A stretch of DNA of 11,752 bases from Pleurotus ostreatus/Saccharomyces cerevisiae fusant (taxonomy: Eukaryota > Opisthokonta), in NCBI GenBank assembly GCA_024196135.1, contig JAMQCK010001126.1:1-11752 (forward strand), given 5' to 3'. Below the pieces are notes generated by a model. It did no database searches. It saw nothing but the letters and a program-made list of their open reading frames with translations, and was not told the origin of the DNA. The position numbers and the translations under genes are program-made. Positions 1-9,700 of this stretch are shown piece after piece. Each line of letters starts with the position of its first letter. The stretch's first letter is position 1.

Positions 1-3000
1 GGCGCCCTCGTGACCGCTCAACGCAGATCCGACCTGCTGCCCGGTCTGCGTGTCGAAGACCTGCATCGTCCTATCTGCAGAACCACAGACCATGCGTGCG
101 CCATCCGGAGAGAAGGCGACGCAAGGTATATGGCCTTCGCGAGCAGCTAGCACGTCGCTCGACAACGCATCTTCAGAGCTCGCATCGACTTCAGAGCCTT
201 CCGGCGAGCCCTTGAATGCTCGTTGAGCGATTAAGTGCAAGCATGAACGCGAGGTATGCTTACCGATTGTTCACTGTCAGGCCAGCTATTCACCACGTAC
301 CCCGAAATGTCGATAGGGAACGCAAAGTGGGCGCGGTGAAGTTGGCGAGCCAGCGAGACGTTTGGAGACAGGAGTAGGCCGCTTATGTACACCTGCAAAG
401 GCGAGGCCATGATGGCGTCTCGGAATTCGCCTTCGAACTGCGCGCAGTCCGCCATGAGAGGTTCAAGCTCGGTAGCGCCAGATGCCTGTACGGCAGTAAG
501 TACACGTTTAGACCGGAAAGCCTCGCACGTACCTTCGACCACTGTACGAATTGTTGTAAAGCCGCCGTCGGAGCACTGTCGAGCCATCCGCACGCCTCCA
601 GCCAGAAGAGGAAGTTCTTCTCCATGAAGGCCTTGGCCTCGCCTCGAATCTCTGACGCTCGCGCGCCTAATAAATGAAGCGCATCAGGGACTTATCGCTG
701 AAAGCATCAGATGTTGCTTACCTGCTACACCCCGCAGGAGATGCGCAGAGGTTGCGCGACAAGCATATTGCAAACTGGGCGAGACATGCTGGTTTACACG
801 CTCGGAAAGGTCCTTGATATCCTTCTTGAAGGTCAGAGACGTCGGCAGCTGGCATATGTTATACCGAAGTCCCGAGACGGGATCGTTCGCGATATAGAGG
901 CATGCGTATGCCAGCTCCTCGTCTGCCATGTCGAGCTCCGACGCTATGCAGAAGGGCTCGCTCGCTCCGGCGTCCAGGAGGAAGTCGCGGAAGGACGTAT
1001 GGTGGGCTGTGATCGGAGTCGCGCTGTTGTCGACCAGCACGCCGGTCAAAAGCGACTTTAGACCGCCAAGTACGCGAGAAATGTCGTTCTGATTAGGCAG
1101 CAGCACCTTCGCGACGTCGCGGAAGACGGGATACGACTGTGGACTCTGAACAGCGAATACCCAGGAGAGCACTTTCCGATAAGCCGCCATGCTGACTGAG
1201 TCGCGGGGGTCGAAATGAGTCTCCAGAATGGCGTAGTATGTGTGGTAGAGCACATTTCCAGGATCGTCCCTGCAGCTTTCCTTGATGGCTCGCGGAATCG
1301 CCATGGCCGTTGAGTGGTACGTCGTCAGCTCCCTGCATAAGATGGCCGCGCATTCGAACAAGTCCTGCGCAACTTCTGCGATGTCGTTGATCTGGCCACC
1401 GCCCACGATGTCTGAGAGTGCGGCCTCAACGAGCTTACGCAAGTCTTCACCGGCGCCCTCAACCTCGTCGATACACCGGCGGATAGTGGATGTTCGTCGC
1501 TGGCCAAAGAGATGATGCACGTCCTCTTCTTGGCGATATGTGATGAAGAAGCGGACGGTGGCCGGCAGCCGCGCATGATCAAGACAGCGACGAAGAGTGT
1601 GCAGCAGTTTTCTCCTTTCGACAGCCGCCGCGGGATCATCGGCGGGGCACTCGTCCAGAGCGTCAATGACGAAGACGATTGGCGGTCCAACCGTACAGTC
1701 TCCCAAGGCATCGGAGATCAAGTCGCTCAACTGATCCTGCAGGTCACGGGTCGAGAGCTGGGAGGGGCGCATACCGCACAGGTACTGGCTGTAGAGTTTG
1801 TTCTGTTCGGCGAGTGACCTGGCGAGGGTTGGAAGGAGTTGATGTGCAGCACGAGTCTGGTCGCTCCGGTCGAAGGCGAAAAACGGTGTGATGAACCCGA
1901 GACCCGCCAGCTGTTTCGCAGTCGTATGTGCGATGGCAGACTTGCCTTTTCCCGCTGAGCCATAGAGGATGTAGGTGCGAGGGCTGTCTGGAGATCGCGC
2001 CCAGTCTTCGATATCCTGGAGCAACGCCACGCGAGTTCCGGGTAGGCAGAGTTTACTCGAAGAAGCGCCCACGCCTCTTGCGTATGGCAGATGCTCGAGA
2101 CCTACGAAGTCCACTCCATTAGACGCAGTTTTCGGCCTAGTAAGAACCGGCTTACGAGCTTCCTCGAGTATGGTGAAGACTGCCAACTGCGTGTCGACGT
2201 GCCCACTGTCCTGGAACTGCTGCATGAAAGCCTTGATACGACCGCGCATCTCTTGCACGCGATGGGCGACCTGGGTAGAAGACCGGCGCACTGGGTTGGT
2301 TCAGCTCAGTTAGAGTTTCGAGTTATCGCAGTAAACTCACAAGCAGAAGCGTTCGAGAGTGGGCGGAGGTATGACAGAATCTCGTAGACCTCCTGCAATA
2401 GCACTTGAACCGTTCTCTGCTGCGTCGGTCGCATATAGTTGAAGCGAGGGTTATCATGCCATTCGCTGATACGCTTGCTTGCGTCAGCGATATCGTTGAT
2501 CAATTGCAGAACATCCTCGCTGCACTGTAGTCGCTTGTCGAACTCCTGCGGGAAATATCAGCATAATGCTGAAAAACAATGCGACGCCTTTCCTACCTTG
2601 ACTCCCTTTTCCAAACAGAATATGACTGCACTCGCGATTGGGTGCGCCTACAGAGGTGTGATACAAGGTTCACGGCGACAAGCATGAGCGCTCACGTCTG
2701 CAATAGGTCCGCTGATTGCTGTCAGCGTCTTGACATAGCCAGCCATCCTGATCCAGCGCGAAGAGAACGTGAACAGACGGTAAAGGTTTTGCTGCTCGGT
2801 AACGCTCAGATGTCCCTTCGCAATATGGAGAACAAGGGTGGTGTTTCTGTCAGTTGTCTTGCCGGACATTGCCAGCGGAATGGTGACTGGGGGCGTATCT
2901 TAGCTTGACCAGGGTCAGTTGATGCACCAACATACCTGCATGGTAATCCTCGGATGCGATAGATGCTATAGTACACTCTGCTGACGCGATGCACGCGTCC

Positions 3001-3360
3001 TTCATGAGCAAGTGTTGGGCGAAAAGGCGAATGCGAACGACCGTTTGCGAAGAGCAGAACCTGAATGTCGGTCAGGTCAACTGCGACGTATGACGTTCCA
3101 TTCGGAGACACGACGTACGCCACGATGGGAGGTTTGACTTTGTCGTCCAACTCGCGTCGGTTGTCTTCAAACGATCCGATGTTGAACACGGCGTATATAG
3201 GTCGGACGATCTGAGTCCAAGGAAAAAGGATACGGGGTACGTTTTCGCCTGAAAGTGACGATCAGTACGAAGTAGACATTATGCAGGAAAGGAACGCACA
3301 TTGAAGGACATAAAGAGCATGATGTTCTGGCAATGCACTTTGGTTACCTGTAGGCTGCAT
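1..3360 (-). CDS. C2-like/NACHT/WD40 STAND receptor (fungal NLR-like), 3' end off left edge
   Basis: A multidomain STAND NTPase resembling fungal NLR-like nonself or stress sensors such as Podospora HET-E/HET-D. Exons in transcription order: 3360-3300, 3248-3119, 3060-2936, 2886-2696, 2647-2597, 2545-2341, 2290-722, 666-533, 485-264, 210-1. Together they give 966 in-frame residues, open at the edge. Residues 14-130 look like a C2-type beta domain (LYVLQCENVPRI, VVRIRLFAQHLL, then VTIPLAMSGK). Residues 170-290 are a helical linker starting AHPIASAV. The NACHT domain has Walker A GSAGKGKS at 365-372, Walker B VFVIDALDE at 460-468 and the terminal HHTSFRDFLL motif at 684-693. A spacer with FLFWLEACG leads to the first WD40 repeat (VAFSPDGARMVCGSADRTMQ, from about 926). 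Walker A and B are intact, with no stop or frameshift inside the exons, so it looks functional. The family is known to couple ligand binding by the repeats to NTP-driven oligomerisation; the ligand here is unknown. The start at 3360 is the least sure point: it follows an in-frame stop 57 nt upstream and sits just before the C2 strand, but an upstream exon cannot be excluded. Confidence 0.85.
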
Positions 3361-3423
3361 CGCGGAGGTCTGGTCGAAGCAGAAGGAGGGATCCTTGCTG
3401 GATACTTGCTGGTCTCAACGTCA

Positions 3424-3431
3424 TATTTATG
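3424..3431 (-). promoter_or_regulatory. TATA-like element upstream of the NLR gene
   Basis: Minus-strand CATAAATA lies 64-71 nt before the proposed ATG at 3360. The GH43 gene has its clear TATA box at a very similar distance (73-80 nt) from its ATG, which mildly supports both this element and the chosen NLR start. The match is imperfect in the first base. If a 5' exon exists further upstream, the motif would be chance. Confidence 0.25.
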
Positions 3432-4394
3432 CATTCTGGAAAAGAGCGGCAGTGGTCGTGTTGTGGTCCCCAGCCCAAGGATACTAGGATCCTTGCGACC
3501 TTCATCAACATCTAATAGTGGGATGTGGACATGAATGCTCACCTATCGTACTGCAGCTCGTTGACCGGACCTCGAGCTGGGTATTGGGGATTGGCGGATC
3601 AAGATCTCCGCTTACCGACAAGGAGGGCGTCCGCGCATACCACTAGGTGGACTGAAGTCCACACAAATGATGACTGAGAACGGATGCGAGCGCGTTCATC
3701 GTAGTTGACGAGTGTATCCGAGCCAAGGAACGCTGATGCCTCGTAAAAGCGCCGGGTGTGTGCTCTTCCGGACCTAAGCCAACAGCATACCCAATCATTG
3801 CCTAATCGCATCTGTAGGTCTAGGCAGTTTCGGAGCGTCTGATTGGGCCTGTTTCAACCATGGGTCAGGCGCTTCTCATCTACGACCTTGAGATTACTTT
3901 GAGACGTGGCTACATCGAGGCATCCACGTTATAGAACCGTACGGACAATGTAGTCCCATCCCATTGCGTCCGAACTGCTACGGGGGAGGGTGAGCGCGTG
4001 AAGACCCCGCAGTGCATCTCACTAGCTCCGCTGCTTATCGATTAGATTTCCATATGCAGTGAGCGGAAGCGCTGGGCGCTACGGGGACCCGACGAATCCA
4101 GATACGATGTGGCGAGAGTCAAAGGACTTATGCAGCGGGAACGTGGACGAAGATCAGGCCACGTGCGTGGCATGTGATGATGTTCGAATCTGTTTCGGGT
4201 TTGCGAAAATCCCATCTGTCTGATCTACTGCACGTCGGCTCCTTTTGAGACACACTTGACAATCTCATTGCTTCCCATACCCATTATACACGTCTGGACA
4301 TAGACTACACAACCTCCACACCCAAATAAATAACCCAAACTTGTACGATCCAGCCAGCCATATCCACGATCGAAGCGTGCTGCCTCGTTGTGGT
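3432..4394. other. Intergenic region between GH43 3' end and NLR promoter
   Basis: About 960 nt with no gene I can support. It should hold the GH43 3' UTR and poly(A) site at the right and the NLR promoter and 5' UTR at the left. Short ORFs exist on both strands (for example minus 3811-3599 and 3542-3279), but none has recognisable conserved motifs. A GTTCGAATC string at 4179-4187 matches a tRNA B-box, but no T-stem or clover-leaf can be built around it. No canonical AATAAA was seen downstream of the GH43 stop on the minus strand. Confidence 0.5.
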
Positions 4395-5712
4395 TTAGGC
4401 AACAACGACCGGCCACCCACTAGAGAAGTCGAGGTAGTTGATACCGAGGTACGACGGGCCGCCGAACTTGTCGTTGGGGATGTAGTGGTACACAATAACG
4501 TCGCGGTTGGAGACAGGGTCATGGAAGATGCTCTGACCACCCGGCGCGTACACATTGTCGTGAGAGCCGAGCACGAGCGTTCCCGTGGGCGGGTTGAGGT
4601 CCTGCGTAAGGTCATTGCCGAGCTGGCCGTAGAAGGGGCCAAGGCCGCGCGCGCCACGGCCAACGAGGACCTTGTACTCCTTGCCAGCGGCAGGCTTGGA
4701 GGTAGCCTGAAGTAGGAGTCAGAATCGATGGTGTGAAGGACGCGATCAGATGGATTTACCCCATCGAACGGCGTGATACCGTCGGAGAAGAACATGAAGT
4801 AGTATTGCGACGAAGGCGGCTTGTAGACGAAGCCTCCCTCGGCTGGACGACCATTGGCACCAGCTAGATGGGTGCCAGGCAGGTCCTGATAGGAACGTTA
4901 GCGCAATCCGATGGATACAGATGAAACATCGTACAGATGCCCGGGTCTTGACGTCCGGCCAAAGGCCGACCTGGTAGATGCCATTCCAGTAAGACCCGAA
5001 GGCAAGCTTCAATCCGTTGAGACCATCGCCATCGTTGGAATCGATGAGGTTCGGGTCGACTATAAGCATGATCAGAGGGTATTCGCCACGGCTTACAAGC
5101 GCAACTTACTCGCGTTGAAGGGGTCACCTGGGTTCGACCGGATGACTTCACCCAGATCCGTCCAGGTTCCCGCGTCCATAGACGGAGAGGTCGCAACACC
5201 GATGGCAGAGTTCTGGCTGCCAACGCTGGATACGGAGTAGTACAGCACGTATTGGCCATCAACGTAGTTGACATCGGGGGCCCATAGAGCGCATCGGCCA
5301 TCGAGTTGGATGTTGGAGCAGTTAGGGAGGACAGAGCCCTGACGCGTCCACGGCCTGCAGTGAGTGTGAATCGGGTCGAAGGTCTCCCCCAAGAAGCTCA
5401 GAGCTTACCCAGTTAGCGAGCTGGAAGTGTAGATCTTGATCTTCTCGTCGGTCGCGAAGACATAGTATTTCTGCCAACATGATGAGCCCTATGCTCTGCA
5501 GTGAAAGGTCAGACCCTACCTTGTTGTTGGAATTGTACCAGATAGCTGGGTCACGAACAACGACATCCGCTGGAAGGGCGCTGTTAATCGATGATAACTC
5601 AGGAGGCGACCCGACCCGAGTACTCACAGCTGCCAGACAGAGGGTTAGGCGTGGCGAGCGCCGGTAGGGCGAAGAACGCCTGTAGAGCGAGGGCCCAGTA
5701 TTGGAGCTTCAT
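4395..5712 (-). CDS. Secreted GH43 arabinan endo-1,5-alpha-L-arabinosidase-like glycosidase
   Basis: A glycoside hydrolase family 43 enzyme, probably secreted and acting on arabinan side chains of pectin. Exons: 5712-5628, 5569-5520, 5470-5409, 5354-5110, 5059-4935, 4885-4760, 4706-4395, giving 334 residues and a TAA stop. The N-terminus is a signal peptide: Lys2, a hydrophobic core, and an ALA cleavage site after residue 20. The five-bladed propeller shows the GH43 catalytic layout: Asp35 in VVVRDPAIWY (general base), Asp149 in NAIDPNLI (pKa modulator) and Glu205 in GRPAEGGFVYK (general acid). WAPDV and FGSYWNGIYQ are further family motifs. Cys78 and Cys87 are the only cysteines and could form a disulfide. 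The length is usual for single-domain fungal arabinanases, and no carbohydrate-binding module is present. The ATG has G at -3 and the signal peptide starts there. The exact specificity (endo-arabinanase versus arabinofuranosidase or xylosidase) is inferred and less certain than the family. Confidence 0.9.
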
Positions 5713-5784
5713 CTCGAAGAGCTAGTACGACGTAGGTGCTGCAGACCAGGAGTCGTGAGGAACTTGGACCTGAAGGACTCCCGC

Positions 5785-5792
5785 CTTTTATA
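5785..5792 (-). promoter_or_regulatory. TATA box of the GH43 gene
   Basis: Minus-strand TATAAAAG, a perfect TATA match, sits 73-80 nt upstream of the GH43 ATG. With initiation about 30 nt downstream of TATA, the 5' UTR would be roughly 45 nt. A strong TATA box suits an inducible, substrate-controlled CAZyme gene. A possible carbon-catabolite repressor (CreA/Mig1-type, SYGGRG) site, GCGGGG, is on the plus strand at 5950-5955, but such a short motif is expected by chance. Confidence 0.65.
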
Positions 5793-6769
5793 CCTGCCCG
5801 AAAGGCTTCGAGGCTGAGGCAGACCGCCTGATCACCCACACGCTGAGAGGCCTATGTCGCTGGCGCATGTAGCTCTGCGGGAAGGTACATCGTGAGCGGC
5901 GGGCAAAGAGCGCCCAGAGGCGGGATGGTGGCTGATCTGCGCTGCAGACGCGGGGTCTGTATGCGGGCACAGGTCCCGAGGAAGGACGTACCTAGACCGG
6001 CCCCTGCCCTGTTCATCTTGTAGCATGCGTCATCTTCGAGTTCAGTGATGTGAGAGGCGCATAGGTTCGGCTTGCATGTCCTATGTCCGTCAGCTCAAGG
6101 AGATACTTTCGCTGGATAGGCCGGTAGAGCAAATCCGTCCGAGCGTGCCTAACTTGCACAAAATTCTGCTCGTCCGGCCCAATTCGCACGACCGCCAGGC
6201 ATAGTCGGATCTCGTCTGAAGGAGGTCAGCGACGCAGCTTCCTTGTGCTGTAGAAATCCTGGACCATTCCATCGACATTGCGTGCGCGGGAGCTTGACGA
6301 GGATAATCCGATGGACCTGTATCAGGATAGAGCGACTCAATCGACGCAGGCACCACCGTGTACGTAGACGCAAGGATCAGAACTGGCCCTCGCCGCTATG
6401 CCTGCTCACGGAGTTGTACCGACGGTTACGAATCCCGACTGGTAGACGAAGGACTGGAACCATGCCGCTTGCTCGACTCAAGCGTCTCCAAAGGCTGTGC
6501 GGGAGCGATGGCGTGGGTTGTCGTACAGCACAGCCTGCCTGATACGTGCTACGTTCTTGGGTGACACATCCCTAACGTCTGGAAAGTAGCGATGTTCCAT
6601 GACCATCTTGCAGTCCGGCGGTTTTCAAGACCATGCAAGTTTCCTGACACGTCTCGCACAGATGAGATTGAGTGAGTAGTGGGGGCACAGAGATTGCGTG
6701 CCCCAGTCATTCGTGTTATTCAGGAAAGAGCAGTGTGCCCAGCAGGTTACGACGACACATCGCGACGCA
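5793..6769. other. Intergenic region: GH43 promoter and Tudor-SN 3' end
   Basis: About 980 nt without a supportable gene. The left part is the upstream control region of the GH43 gene; the right part is the 3' UTR and terminator region of the Tudor-SN gene. Minus-strand AATAAC at 6715-6720, about 50 nt after the Tudor-SN stop, is a weak poly(A)-signal candidate. ORFs of 60-100 codons occur on both strands (for example minus 6356-6090 and plus 6243-6542). They have Arg/Ser-rich, low-information translations, as expected from shadow frames in GC-rich DNA. No RNA gene, repeat or transposon end was seen. Confidence 0.5.
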
Positions 6770-9700
6770 CTAATACTCGTCCTCCTCGATGTCACCGAAC
6801 TCGAACATCCCAAGGCGCTCGCGCTTGGCAAGGTTGATCGACTGCTGCAGCTTCTTCAGGACCTGCGGGTAGGCGTTGATGTAGCGGCAGCCCTTGCGGT
6901 CGATGGTGGCAAGGCCTTCGGGAATTATCAGTAACTGGGTTGGAAGTAGGGCACGGCGACTTACCATCGCGCAGGAGATCAGCATTGATGCACGCCAGCG
7001 GGTCCTCGGCGGACTGAGGGTCCGTGGGGTCGATGAGGCGCAGGTGCAACAAGTTACCCTCGCGTTGGTCGATGTTCGCGATGAGTTTGCGCCCTTCGCA
7101 AAGCGCGCGGAAGCGATCGACGGCTTCGGGGTGGTACTCGCTGTCCGGGGCAGGGAGCTTGATGAAGCTAGAGTGCTGTATGAGCATCCTGCAAAGATGT
7201 AGGTCCAAACACCTCGACGTACCTCAAGCGTGCATCGTGCGCTTGACCAGGCAGCGAGCGGAACTTGGGATCGAGCGGGCGGATTGCTGAGAATGGGATG
7301 GTGTCCTGGTTGCCGTAGTCGATGAAAGTGACCTCTGCCTCCTTCTTGACAGGCGACGCGCGACGGATCTTCGCGCGGTACCAAGCGCCGTCGGAAAAGC
7401 GTGCAGATACCAGGTCGCCACCTCTTGGCACGAAACCTGGAGGTGATGCGACAGCGCCCTGGTGGTGTAGCGAGAAGTCGCGCATGAGCTTTTCCAAGGA
7501 AGCGATACCTGCGAAGTGTCTAGTCAGCATCGTAAGCAAAGATATACTGAATCTTTCCTTACCCTCGGTGTTGAGTATCTGCACAGAGAAGGTGAAGTCG
7601 TTCTTGGCGCGCACGTCGCTGACAATGATGTCAAGGTACTCGGGTGCCAGTGCCGAGCTGGTGTCAACCGTCGGGGCGACTTCCACCTTCTCGTCAGCGT
7701 TTTGCCAGATCTAGAGAATGATGAGTCGAGTCTCGCGACCTTCAGATGGGCACCTACGTTGCGGCGGGCTTCCTTGGCCTCTGCCTGCGTAAATTGGTCA
7801 GCAACTTTCAGATTATCTTCAGGCTCAACTCACCTCAGCCTCCTGCAATTGTCTCGCCCAAGACGAGCCCTCCGACGAGGAATGCGTCGTTGCTAAACCT
7901 TCCCGGACTAGCGCAACCGCCGCGTTCTCGGTCTTGTTCAAGATCAAAGAGCCAATGAAGCCTCCCGACTTGTCCACGCCGTCGACCTCAATCTCGACGT
8001 CGCGCTGCATGTATCGGCGCGTGGAGAACTCGAACGCCTCCTCGCCGTACGGCTCGCTCTTCTCGCTTGGGTTGCGTGCAGTGCGAGGCGCGCGGATGCC
8101 GCCGAGGACTAAGGTGAGTGTCTGGTTGTCTTTCGGCAAGAATATTCTGGGAGATATGAGCGGGGTGGATGAAATACTTGGTTCGCCTTACCTGAAGCGC
8201 GAGCCGGATGCAACGTATTCGACGACAGCAGGGACCCGGCCTAAGCGCTTGAAGCCGTTGACGTATTGACTTGCGCGATGGGCGGACTGAAGAAAGACAT
8301 GAGCGATGTGATTGCTTCAGAGATGCAGATATTCACCTCGGAGATGTTCAAAGGTTGTTTCGGGGGCGGCAAGTCCTTGCCTGAGTGCATTCCGCGCGTC
8401 TCTCCGACAGCACTGATGAAGACAAGCATTGAGTTTGTAGTAGACACCTAGGGAGAGCCCACTCACGCTGCTTCCGCGGCCATCAGCTTGTCGTAGTCGG
8501 GCGAGCGGTCTTCGTCGTCACGTTTGTGGCGCAACGCAGTCGCCAAACCTTTCTCGATGAGCTGCTCGGCGATGTTGCTGCAAGCGAGCAATAAGCAACA
8601 TAGCATACCGCTAGACAACGAGGACGTACGCATTCTGATTACCGTAACGGATGGTGACGCATTCGCGCTCGTCAAAGTCGCCCTCCTTGGGCCGGATGAA
8701 GTCGACGGTGACCTTAACCTGCTTGCCAATGAGCTTCTTGCGAAGGAACTCCTTAGCTTCTTGAGCGTATGGTGCTTGTCTCGGGTCCGAGGGTCTATCA
8801 AGTAATCAGTTACTTCGAACATAGCGCCAAGGGGAGAGCGCACTTCGGCCCACGAGTCGAACTCAGCTGCACACGACGCTCCGTCTTCGAGTCCTTCGGC
8901 AGCAAGCTCAGTTGGTCTGCGCTCCATACCCGGACGACGGTCGCCTCAAAGTTGCGCGGCTGCCCATTGAGTGCTGAGCCGTTTGCCTTGTTGGCGGATG
9001 GTGCAGGCAGCGAAGCGTAGAGGTTAAGGCGCTTCTCCTTCGCCGTTCGCTCGGCGGCGCGAAGCTTCTCCATGCCACCGCTAGGCGCGAGCATGCCAGC
9101 GTGCCAGTCGACGATGCGTGCGAGACCGGCGGATACGAGGAATTCGGCGACATTGCCTGCTGGATGGAGCACTGAAGGAGTCGTCAGGACGAATGCCCAA
9201 GGAGAGAGTACTGGGACGCACCTGTGCCGATGAAGATAGTAGCCGTCGTCGGTGCCGCGCTACCTTGCAAAGGCATGGCAGCAGCGCTCGGCAAGGACAG
9301 GATTTGGACACGGACAGAGCGCTGCAATAATCTGGATTCAACGAAGAACTTGGCCTGTAAAGATCGAAAGGCCTGGTGAGCTACCCTCCTAGGAACAGCA
9401 TTGTGCAGACGCACCTCTTCCGCGAAAGGTTCGGAGGATTCACCAGCTTTCGCAGCAGTACGCGGGCTGCGCACGCCAGCGAGCGCGATGTTTGCCATTT
9501 GGTGTTCGCCGTCGAGCAGCAGGCGTACACGGAGGGTCGTTCCGTCGCGTACTTGCTCCACGATCGCGTCGAGTTGCTTGCCCTTGTACTCCGTAAGGAA
9601 GGCCTGCGAGTCCTCTGGCATGGTGTAGTGGACTTTGCGAGCCTATACAGAAGTTTGCTTGTGAATGGGGATTTATGGAGGGGAAGACTGGATGTACCAT

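Noticed and set aside
2806..3189. Minus-strand 127-codon ORF as a separate small gene
   Set aside because: Only its first part is in the coding frame of the NLR; the rest runs through intron 3061-3118 and continues out of frame over exon 3060-2936.
3436..3542. 107-nt intron upstream of the NLR ATG
   Set aside because: Twice the length of every other intron here, and the exon it would create has no phase-compatible join to the C2 exon; at best a 5' UTR intron.
4170..4195. Possible tRNA B-box GTTCGAATC
   Set aside because: Flanking bases do not form a T-stem, and no acceptor stem or A-box fits at the right distance.
4341..4715. Plus-strand 124-codon ORF
   Set aside because: Antisense of the last GH43 exon; no family motifs.
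4265..4795. Minus-strand 176-codon ORF overlapping the GH43 gene
   Set aside because: Reads the last GH43 exon in a wrong frame (Ser/Thr/Arg-rich); the right frame gives clear GH43 motifs and a TAA at 4395.
5793..6769. A gene between GH43 and Tudor-SN from the 60-99 codon ORFs on both strands
   Set aside because: No conserved motif, overlapping ORFs in many frames, and no convincing intron joins; best explained as promoter and 3' UTR sequence.
9081..9341. Alternative-frame ORFs within the Tudor-SN gene
   Set aside because: They cross intron 9172-9221 and disagree with the SN-domain frame found on both sides.
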